The notes under the pieces: model-generated
Seen by the model: the letters and a program-made list of their open reading frames with translations, nothing else
Database searches by the model: none
What the model was told of the DNA's origin: nothing
Made by a program: the position numbers and the translations under genes
Origin: Phoronis australis
Lineage: Eukaryota; Phoronida; Phoronidae
Reading direction: 5' to 3'
Assembly: GCA_002633005.1 (NCBI GenBank)
Contig: NMRA01000322.1
Location: 62,001 to 126,000, forward strand
DNA length: 64,000 bases
Shown here: in pieces, positions 47,701 through 59,700 of the stretch
How positions within the stretch are numbered: position 1 is the stretch's first letter
Layout: every line of letters starts with the position of its first letter

Positions 47701-50700
47701 ATTGAAAATGTCCCTTAATCAAAAGCGGAAGGTCAATAGAAGCTTAACAGGAGTCCTAAATTTAATTGCATGCTTACAGTATCTATGCTCAGTGACTTAA
47801 AAATACAACCCCCTAATATTTTAAAGAGGAAATCCTTAAATAATTGAACTGACATAAAATTTACTTATCAGAAATTTAAAAAATTTTCTCTATGTCCGTA
47901 GATAATTTTTAAAACGACGTTTAAGTGTACTGGAATGTAATATAGTAGCTATATTTGATAATATTGTCATACAACTGTCTTTTCATGGCAAAACACACAC
48001 CAAAAACTTAGAAATTACAATCCGCAGGGAGGACCACAAGTGCACGTGCTGGGACACGCGTGCTCATAGGCAATGACCATCGCCTCTGTTGGCCCGAAGC
48101 AGAGGCGATGTAGAGGCTATAGGCGCTCTGTACGCCGGAAGCTTTTCGGCGAATTATGCCTCGCACCGGCTAAACCATCAAAGTCACGTTGTTACAAATA
48201 CCTTTTGCGCATAGAGGAACACCTTAGGAGGTTGTCGATGTGTTTAATTCCTTCCAACTCGAACAAATACTCCCGTTATGAAACTTTTTCTTCGAGCAGT
48301 CTCTATTTCAGTTCCCAAAATCGTGAACTCAACTTTTTTATACTGCGCACGCTCCAATTCATGACCTCAATCTTTAAATAGGCCAAAGGTGAGCCATTGC
48401 GGTCTTGGCAGTCAAATGTTCGTTTCCAAAATGCCACCACTTATACTTGTCTTTAATTGGCGTTACTTGAAACTGATTGTATTTCAATGAATCATTGTTT
48501 GTATTTGATAAAAACAAATGCTGTTGATATGACATTTAATAGTCTTTTTGCACATATTTGACATTTTAATGTTTAACAACACGGCAAATGCACGGCTGGT
48601 TCCCGGCAGCACGTACGCGAAGGGCGGGAACTTCAGCTTTCAAAGTTCGCCGGTAGGTCCGCAACTTCTGACCTTCGGCCTGGTTAAAAAAATGAAAAAG
48701 TTGAGTTCACGATTTTGGGAACTGAAATAGGGACTGCTCGAAGAAAAAGTTTCATAACGGGAGTATTTGTTCGAGTTGGAAGGAATTAAACACATCGACA
48801 ACCTCCTAAGGTGTTCCTCTATGCGCAAAAGGTATTTGTAACAACGTGACTTTGATGCCTTAGTCGGTGCGAGGCATAATTCGCCGAAAAGCTTCCGGCG
48901 TACAGAGCGCCTATAGCCTCTACATCGCCTCTGCTTCGGGCCAACAGAGGCGATGGTCATTGCCTAGCGTGCTCAAACTCCCATATTTCTTATCAACATC
49001 ATACTTGAACTTTCTGTCAAGACTTCTTTGTAAAATGGATACAAAAGTTAATTGGCGTTCGTTAGAAGACTATAAAACAAATGCGGACAGGGTAACCCGA
49101 CCGTTCCTACCTGACAGTTGCAGAGTTCCACCTTTGGATTCCACAGAGAGCTGGCCGTGCCATCGCTGACGGTGATTTGCACAGTAGCATTCCTCGCAAA
49201 TTGGACGTTTGTCCACGACATCACTTTGGTTGAGTTGCTGACAGATATTCCTACCGGCGCGTCGGCATTAACCGTAAAAGTCATGGCATCTCCGTTCTGA
49301 TCCGTGGCGTCAAGAGTATGCAAAGTTGGGTAACTTTTTCCGACCTCCACTTCCAGGGTGACGTTGCCGTTGATCTTGGGAGCGTAGTTTTCTATCCAAA
49401 ATAAATTTCAAATTTTTATATTTGTCTTAAGGCAAAAAATACTTATTTCAAAGTTTGTCACCACCATTACGTGTGTCACTGCAAATGCGATGAAATCATT
49501 CCAGCCTGCTTTTGCGTCATTAAAAATGTCAAGGTCGGATTTTGGAATAAGCAATTTCAGTGGAACCGCTAGCTCAATAATTTAAAATGTAAATTTAACA
49601 TCACTTTTTGTTCAAAGCTAATATTGCTAAAATGCAGCCAACTGATATCGCTTTCTTACGCAAATATAGCGACAAAATTATATGCAATAACACTGTTATT
49701 ACAAACGCTGTTACTTACCCAAAGCCTTCTTTGCCGCCTCATTCTCTTCCTTGGCAGCTTTTGCACCGGCTGCAGCTGCGTTATTGTCGGTAACCTTTAA
49801 GTCGAAATAGCATTCCCTGTTGACCGACGGGTCTGGATCGGGGGATTTGCCAGCGCATGTGTTCTCGGCAGAGGTTCGTTTGGCTGAGTCAGGGAACATG
49901 ATGGAGAGATCGGAGTTGAAGAATACGGGTGTAAATGTGTCGTTGTTGAATGTTGTCCAAGTCTTGGCTCCAGGGTAGGCAAAAAGCGAGGTTGCATCGG
50001 TGTTACGCCCTGTTGGGTGGGAGCACAAATTATGTTGAGTAATTTTTTAACCAAATTTAAACACTGTTTGACTTCTAGCGGAAAAATGAACGCCAAATAA
50101 ATGAATCGCCATTTCGCACTTGTCAATGTTAAATTCTTAGTCGATTTGCTTTGGGGTTTACATGTGTGTTCAAGCGGTGGCCATGAATTTTTGTCGAATA
50201 AGCTGGCATAAACAATGCATTCATGGGTCATTTTCAAATTGCCATCTTAGGGATGGCTAACCCCTATGAACTCTGAATTCTTTTTGGGTCTCTAATGGTT
50301 TCGGTGTTCTTGCAGATAACAGAAATCCTATCACGTTAAGGAATAATATGAGACTGATTTTATAAGAGTAAAACGCTTAATTCGACTTTTGTTTTTGGCC
50401 AGACAAACTGGGAGAAATACAGCTTTAAGCACTTGCATTCCTAGGAGAAGGCGAAGTTGGAATGGGGTAATTATTTTTCTTGAGAATTCCCAATCGCCCC
50501 AAAAGTAATCTTTACCCGTAACGTTGTGACTTTGAATGTATCAGACACCTTGAAACGTCGGGTGGAATGTGTCTCAGTATTTGAATCCCACGAGGATTAC
50601 TGGAAAACCGTGAAACTTGACAAGAAAATATTTTCCCTGTGCTTACAGTGCTGTCCCCAATAGAACAATTCTTCTTCCGTTGAGTTGGTGCCAGTCGCCA

Positions 50701-53700
50701 AGTCGGTGCCGTTAGGGTACTTGAAGTCGTTGTTCATATCACCATCAAAATTCCCCAACATTCCCGTCAGCTTGCCAGCCCAGTCACCAGGAGCGACAAC
50801 CACAACCAGCATGAGGTTGTACTTGACGGTGACCTGAACGCTAACGCCGGATGAAAAGGCCATGACGTAGACGGTGTCGGAATTCTTGACCATTGTACTC
50901 AGGCGGACATTGTTCCACACCAGGGTATTACTGATATCCTGGCCAGCGTTGGCCACGAGGTTCTTATTTTTGTAGACGTCTGAAAAATGAAGTTTAAAGA
51001 ATACCTCAAACCAACATGAAACGATGATCACGTAACGCGGATGTTAACTGATGACGTCTTTACTACAAAATGACACGATTTCATCCCCAACTAGAAAGCA
51101 AACTACGCATTGATTCACGTAACATTTTTTTAATTTGTAAGTCTTAGGTTTTTCCCAAGTCAGGGGCGCTTTACTGCTTGAATTTTTTTCGAAAATTATG
51201 CGTTTGGATATTAGCAGGTGTGCGCCAAAAACGGCTGCAGGCGTTGTATACTCTCGACAAGTTGAAAAAGACTTTCAGGTCCACAACCCGGTAATAATAT
51301 TTTAAGTACTTAGTATTTTACAAAGCGCTACGTAAATTTTGCCTTTATTATAACTGTCACTTTATTAATTAAAACAACGTTTCGGCGTTTCTTAAAACAC
51401 CATACTCAGAAGAAAAAACAGTGGCCACCTTGCTAGGCCCAACAACAAGTAATGATACACAGACAGAGTCAGTTACACGGGAGTAACACTGACAACCTGT
51501 GGTGTTCCAGTTGCCTGTTGAGACTAAGCTCACCCCATTTGATATGTAGTCTCACTAATTTTCAGCTCCTTTGTTGTTTCTGCTTGGTGCATTATAGCAA
51601 AGTCATTGAAATAGCATTTTTCATAACAATGATTGGAGCTCTGCAGATGAATATTAATATGAGAACTTCTGTCAGAATTTAGATGTCCCCTGGTCCGGGA
51701 TTCAAATGGCGAAGTATCGCCTACATAACTGGAGCCACATCCAGCACAGATAAATGTGTACACTACCCTGGAACGTAGACCCATAGGAATTTTGTCCTTA
51801 AGATTGAATGAATTGCACAGTTTAAGAGACTTGTATGCTATTACAACTCTAATAAGTTAAATCTCTAACAGACAGGGTGTATCGCATTAACAACACTAGA
51901 TTTGATTCTGATGCTAAAGAAATTACATTAAAATTGCAAAAGAAAGGTTATCCGTTTGAAGTAGTCAATAGGGTACTGAAAGCAACACTTCAACGTAACC
52001 CTTGATACCAGTTGAGTAGTTAATATGAAAAAATAAATCCATTACTGGACTTACGGACTGAGTTAGCAAAGTTGCGTCCTCATCTCGAGGACTTCGGCAG
52101 TCCACTGAGGTGTCACGTGACTCATCATGTGATCAATAGCCCAGTTTGCGCGGGGGATCAATAAAGTCCAACAATTAGTGAGGCTTTCTAACAGAAATGT
52201 ATTTCATTGAGATTGTGTTTGTATTTTTTAACAAACTCTTGGCGAGAAGAGTATCATGTACTGTCAGAAAGCTGCGATTCCGAAGAATTCACACCAATTC
52301 TAAAGATTGCATACATAATACACAAAACAACACGCTCCTAAACTGTATTTCTATTAAGGTATGAAGGTATGATTTTTCTTTGTGGAGATGACAAGCTCAT
52401 TCTTACCAATGCCGTCCTGGGTACTGTTGAGCGCGAATTCCACTGTGTCACTAGAAGGGCTCGTCTGCTTGCCAGCGAAACCGGAATACACGGTGGCGCC
52501 CTGTGCGGTGCCATTCTTCATGACAAAAGATGTACGTGCCTGTAGCTCAAAGGTTCCGGCAAGTTTGCTGACAATGTACTCGCCATGTCCGTTGAATGAG
52601 AATGATTTGCCATCCAACGTACTGACATGTGGATCTCCAACGGCGCTGGCTAAAATTTATACGATTATATATCAATCACAAGGCTAGATATTATTAAATT
52701 TGTAACGAGGTCCCCACGACCTGATACGTCTGAGGGATTGTTTATTATATACTATCACACTCTTTCCTCGAATTCTTTGTCCCTTTTCGAGTGGCTGGTC
52801 GCCACCCGGTCTCACGTGCTGACAACGTCTGATTGGTACGAGGTCAAAGTTTACGGTTTCTACATTGTGTGATTGGACGTATCGCTTATATCGACGTCTG
52901 ACGTCTGGGCACGAATGCAAAGTAATATTCCATTAACAGGTCAGTCAATGCAAATACTGAAGTAAACCTTGGGGTAACGTGTTTCAGCTAATCAGAGGAC
53001 AGGGTTATCAGTGGACATTACAACCGCCGGTTAACCCATTTTCTTAACATTTTGGCAGGAACCTGAGGCCAGATTCGGACATGCTTCACTCAAATTTCAT
53101 GTAGCTACAACAGTCGCCTTATCCCCTGAGCTATTCAGCGTCTGATGCCATTCCAGGTGAAAATTGAATACTTAAATGAGGACGCGCAACCACCGCTTCT
53201 TCAACAAACTGCTTTCTACCGACACTTATTACGCTGTGGAAAAAGACGCCCAATTTCAAGAAAAATTGCACATTTAATACCATTTTTACTCACTTTTAAA
53301 TAATTGATCTCCAGTTTAAATGTGGGAATTTTTGAATTGGGCATTGAACTGAGTAACCAGTTGAAACCTACTTTAGCAGCGGATCAGACGATATTTTTAC
53401 GGTAGAAGCTTAAAAACATTGTTTTAACAAGTATGACTGGGCGTTTCTTAAAAGGTCAACACCTCCGACCGTGGGCCTCTGACATACATGTAGAAAGTAG
53501 TTCCAAAGCCGAGGTAAGAGGAGAAAAGCAGATCGATTCATTGCTATAGTTCATTATATTGCATAAGTATAGTACATGTTCTCAGTCGTTATACTCCTCA
53601 TCTACGCCTAGAGCCCTCATAGACTTTTGATAATTCTCTAAATCCAAAATCGACGAGAGCTCTAAAGTACGGCATAATATATGATATGTAATATGTACCT

Positions 53701-56700
53701 CATTAAATAAAATGCGGTAAGTCAGGGATGTCTTCAATGATGCATGTATTTCAAAGTATACCGATATCACGCAACACTACATTTATGCAAAGCGAAATCT
53801 ACGTGTCACAGAAAAGAGTGCTCGATTGTTCGCCTGATAGCTCAAGGGCAGCCCTTTTAGGGACAAGCAGTGATCTTGGATATGAAACAAATGTGCAACA
53901 CACCTCGAAAAAGAACTCTATTAAATCGTCCTACAACTGTAAGATGGCATGTCGCTGAAGTTTATCTTTGTAAATTATCAGTCCGTTATTTTTCTATTAC
54001 TGCCAAAGTGACGTGATATAAAAGTATATTATCACCTGGTAAAGACTTCTCAATAACAGTCGTAAAACAAAATTAAATTTAATTAGTACATGCGACTACA
54101 CAACTGCCTCTTCCAACAATACGGCAAATCCTTTTTCCTGAAGCTCTAGCGCAAACGTCCTGCGACATAAGTTGCGTGTGCTGCCAATAGACTAGTCCTT
54201 ATACTACTTGCAGTAGAATTATTTCCCTTTTTGATAGTACTTTTAACACCTGGCGTGCGTTCAGTAACGCTGGTACCTAGCTAAAATCTAGCCAAAGTCA
54301 AGTGTTCTCTTGAAAATACACGGCAATATGTCACGTAATCTCGCGTTGGTTTTAAGCGAGGTCCTAGCGTTACTGAACGGGAGGCTGGTGTTTTCAGCAC
54401 CTCATTGGAGACTAGTTGGGTAACCACTGAATAACAGCTTGGGAGTGGCAGCCTTCTTTAAATGGCGAGTAGAAAAGTCTATATCAGAGAATGGATTCAC
54501 ATTTAATGGTAAGCCACAATTTGTTACAACTCAAAATTTGCAGCATTTTTGGCGCCTTTTACATGTACAAATCTCAACGATTTCACTTCCATGACAAAGG
54601 CGAGGCACCGTATTTGTTTGGTGATGTTCAATTAGTGAAAAAAGGAACCACCACTTGATGGAGCATAAAATAACTGTAAATGCAAAAAGCCCTAATAGCC
54701 GTGATGGCTCACATTTTGCCGTAGAATTCACAAAATGTCACAGGAAACAGGTTTTGTGACAGAAAATCACCATGTCAAAGGAAATTCAATCTCTAAATGT
54801 TGATGTCGAGAGTGCTTTTAACGTGTGGTGTGTGCATATTGCATTTTATTTTGAATTAATTAAGGATTCAACTTCTAAATCGAGAATAACCAAATAACGC
54901 TCACCTTGTCCTTTGCTGGTGAAATTAGCGCTGGACGTCAGAGGGCGGCGACCCAAAAACTGCTCACAAAGAGCGTCGCTGCTGGCAAACGAGTCTCGGT
55001 TGGCGTTAGAGCAACACGACCAGGCAGCGTCAATGTCTGTTGTGTCCTTGGCCCCAGAGAATCGCCTATAGATGTTAAAGAATCCGGCCTCCTCGCCTTC
55101 TTCAACCAACGCTGTGCCCTTGTAACAAGCTCGAATGGTCAGTGCTTGACCATTTGCATCCAGGAAGTTAGTGTTCTTAATGTAGCATGTGACACCGGCT
55201 GGGATTCTTGGATCAGTGATTGTGTCAAAGAAGGAAGGGTCAATTTGACCTGCAGCGCTGGGTGCAGTATTGAATTTCAACGGCTCAAACGTTATGCTGT
55301 TTGTGGTGTCGTAGGCTTTGTCGGCATCGATCCATTTCTTACAGGTGTAGCCTGGATGGTCGTATGACTGCGCATTATTAGACAGTTTGTACACAAATCT
55401 GCCTTTGACAGATTGCCCACTCTGGGTTTGGGCGTCCATGCGAGATAGCAATGTTTGGTCGGAATTCTTCGTCACATCGAGGTAGGAATAGGTGTATTCT
55501 GTGGCACTTGAGGGAGTCTTGACTCCAACACGAGCCTGGAAATTCTTGACACCAGCAGCAGACAGAGTCTTCTTCCACAGCATGGCTCGGTCAGCGTAAA
55601 CAAAGCCAGTGACAGTGTTCTTATAGTCCGAAGTGACCACGCACTGGAAGGTGACGGTCTTGCTGTCAGCTGAGGGGTCTCCCATTTTGCTCCAAGTAAA
55701 CACCATGGCGTACTCAGGATGGAACTCATACGGCAAATCAGTCATATTGGCAAGTTTCTTAGCAAAAGCCAACGCGGCGGTGGTCTCGGCGTTGTTGGAA
55801 TCAGAGTTTACAAACGTCTTGTAAAACAAGCCTCTTGTAGTATCCGCTTTGTTCTTAACATCCATGCCAGCCCAGAAGGGAGCGATGATCACGCTCTCTT
55901 TATACTCTGATGGGAGAACAAGGGCACTCAGAGTATCTTCGCTCGGGTTTTGGAACCCCTTTCGCCTTTCGGTAGTAGTACTCTGGTCCACGTCAACCAA
56001 CAAAACGGCACCAGTGCGTGTGGCGTATGCAACACGTGCATACTTGCCAGAGCCATAGGGCAGACTAATCGGAGCCTGAATGTAGGGTGTGTATGAGTCT
56101 GTAGTTCTGGTGTGAGTTGAAAAGGCCAACAGGCGATCCTCTGAAAATCAGTGTCAAAGTTATGACTTAAAAATATAATAATCATCATCTGTGTGCAGAT
56201 CAAAACTTTTTAAAGGGATACTATCTTCGGCGTCCCCTCTTACGACCTACACATGAACACTGAAAAGATGTTACCGGTAAGTACATCTAATAAGCTGGTC
56301 TGCCTTAGCAGCAGTTGGTTTCTACAATCAAACCAATTGAGACATCACCGACAATTGATATGAAGCTGTTTTAAAAGGGTTTACTTTTTGGCTACCGTAC
56401 TTGCTGATAGCCTGCACGAGGATTTATCGTTTTCCATTAGAGCATGAAAAGTTTTGACAGACATTTTTGAGATTGAGCAACTTTATGTAATTTGCGTTTC
56501 AGTTTTACAGGGGCCGAAAGGTCTCTTTATTTGCTCATATTTGCTCTTTAGAAATTTGTTTCATTATCATGTTACAGCTAGACCTTGATGGAAAAAGAAA
56601 CGTCCAAGCAAATGACGATTATGTCAGTCAAAATATTTTCTACTTAGCAACTTTTGACTGCCTTCGAACAACCAAGGCATCTTAAACAACTGACACAATA

Positions 56701-59700
56701 TCTCACCAGTGCAGATTTTGCCATCTCCATTGCTGTAGGGAGCCTTGCACGCGCAAGTGAACGATCCGTCAGTGTTGGTGCATGTGGCCCTATCGGCGCT
56801 GTCACAATCAGCCTTATTGAGGCTGCACTCGTCTATATCTGTAACGGTGGAAGTGTAAAGTAGGTTGAACACCAAACAGCAGCTCCAGTATAGGCGCATG
56901 GGCCTAAATATGCACATATAAGCTCTGCATTATATAGAGTGACTGAAGTTTCGTTAAACTAGCTACTTTGAAAAATTGACATGAGCATATATCAACACAG
57001 GTTAGCATAAAGATAGTTGCAGATTCGTCAGTAAGAACAACAAATGAGATAAATTTGACTGAGCGTATGCTAAAGTTGTGCGTATGTTTCAGAAGTAAAA
57101 CATGTCCGCGTACCGTTACACTTTTTGGTGGCCTGATCGTACGTATATCCAGTCATGCAGGTACACTCGTAACTTCCGGCTGTGTTGATACAGCCGCTGA
57201 CTCCCTTGGCCCAGGAACCAGGTGATCCGCACTCGCTTGTTGCCTTGCATTCATCGATGTCTGTAAAATCATATTAAGCTGCATAGGTCCATTTTAGTAT
57301 CCATTTGCTACAGTTTCTGAACACACGTATTAATGTTGGTTTTTATTAAATATCCATGTTAAACTCCTGCCCAGCTAATTATTGCATGGTGTCGTTGTAG
57401 TAAATATCTCATTTGCGAGCGTTTTTACTTTCATGAGATTTGTCGCAAAATCCAGTGGCCTCCTACTCAGAAAAGAGGTGTTGCTCTTGTCGTTCTTCAA
57501 CGCTGCTATGTATCCAAATGTGTCCTTTGTTCGCTCTTAATCAACACAACGTAGCCCCTGACGTGCATTGTAACCAAAACGCTAATGTAGTTACCACTAC
57601 AGTTTAGAATGATCAGTTTCACCGGCTTTGTTTACAAGATGTCGTGAACGGGCGGGTTTGAGGAAGGAGTGACAATGAAGACCGAGTGGCAAAAGTGTTC
57701 GTTTATTGTGAGGAGAATTTGCAATTTTAATTACCAAATCTTCTCCAGTGTACTTCGTGTCTTTAGTTTTTGAAATGTATAGTAAACGTAAATTCATGCA
57801 CTTGAATTGAGCTTAAACCGTGGCTGATCTGCTTAGTTTTGGTCACGTGTGGGTGGTTATTTGGTCACGTGGCATTTTGGCTTGTTGCACGGACACGTGA
57901 CACGATTATTGCATGGCCGTGTAAAGACGCATGTGGTAGATGTATAGTGCCTAATAATTGGCGGCGTCCATATCTTCATGAAATTCACAGAGAAGAATTA
58001 TTATAGTTCTTATCAAAAAAATGCACTGATTCATATACAATGATAAAATTATAAGATGACCTAGTTAACTATTTTTGATGATATTGTTTGCTCAGCCCTT
58101 ACCCAGACAGCTTTTCTTGTCTGCAGAGGTTTTGTAACCTTTGGAACACAAGCACTCGTATTCACCACACTCCGTGTCAAGACACTCGTGCAGCTTATTT
58201 TCTACGCTGTTGCCGCAAGTGTTGGGGTTATCGCACAGCCTCAGTGAGCACGGACACGCTGGTTTTCCAGGACAAACTTGCTCCTCGAATGTCTCTCCGA
58301 TGCATCCATTTCGGCTAGTGCCATCCAGGTCTGTGCACGTGCGTGTCCTGTTTTGCAAGGGGTCGCCACACTCGCGGTTGCAGGGTCCCCAAGAGGTCCA
58401 TTCGGAAAGGAAACTGGCGACTGTAACATTTAGTATAATATTACTACATGTAGTTACATGTACAGTACATTGATTTTGGTATCGTTGGTGTTAACCTTAC
58501 ACAGTGGTTCTTTCGTTTGCTCGATGTAACAGGCGTGTTTAAACCAAATTATATCAGAACTGCGAATGGTACTTTTAAACACCATGTGATGGATAAGGCT
58601 AACTCACGTGTGTCGCAGTGGGTTCCAGATGTGAAGTTAGCGCACTGGCAAGTGTAGCTGTTCACTCCATCTACACATGTGCTGTTGTATTTACAAGGGT
58701 TGCTGGCACACTCGTTGATGTCTGAAGATGAATAAGACAATGTTACATTGACATTTTCAAACGCATTGTCGGCGAGAAATTTTTCAGAAATTAGGAGCAG
58801 CGCAAAGTCGAGCCCACTACATCCACTCTACCAAAATCATGCGTGAAGTAGTAGAATATTTTTAGTATTTAACTGGTAAAGGCACTGACTACGGTTTCAG
58901 CGAATGTCTGTCAGACCACGCCAAGAATCGAAGATTTGTAAAAAGATCCCAAAACCATAACATAACGGATTTTGTTATTTTATGACTGACTGGTGAAAGC
59001 CAGTCACTTCAGCCACAATTCCAGAAATGGGTCCCTTTTAGAAAATAGGAAAGTGATGCGTGGTACTCTTAGAGAGTAGGTATGTAAATCACGGCAATCC
59101 AGGACCAAGGAACTGTCACGTAGGCGATAATGTTCTCGGTACGATGACACTTGATTTTGGATGGACGCTACAGGCTCACTCGTGCCAGTGTTTAAGTGAC
59201 TTCTTGACTGCTTTATAGACACTAAAATATGTCGTGATCACCACAATATCTATGTGACACATACATAACTGACTTTAAAAGTTCACTCAACCAAGTTTTT
59301 CGCATACAATTTCATCTTTGAGTGGCTTTCAGAAAGTAGACTAAAGCAATTTCTACTGTCGAAAACACGTTGACAACGTAGATAGAAAATAATACATTTG
59401 CCTTAATTCTAGTTACATTTTTGATAAACCATTTTTACTCAGATGGAGATTTTATCTCGCAAATCTTAATCTGGTTTCCATAACGACAACGGCGGTTTCT
59501 ATGAGGGCCCAGGGGTTTAAGCCTTCCTCGGATGGCACCACCAAAATAGGAAAAACTCCTTCGGCAGGTCAAAACGACGACGCTGACCCAGTATCCCATC
59601 CCCTTTTGAAATTGCTAACCCATACACCTTCTTCCTGTAGGTGTAACTCTATGAAAGTTGTTTTGTGTTGTGTTGTTTTGTATTATTCCATTTGTATGAA

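Noticed and set aside
48073-48381. Conserved 100-residue protein encoded on both strands (48.1 and 48.6-48.9 kb)
   Set aside because: The two frames are the inverted arms of one transposable element; no transposase motif is present.
54906-55367. 153-residue + strand frame
   Set aside because: Antisense shadow of the long NIDO-AMOP exon.
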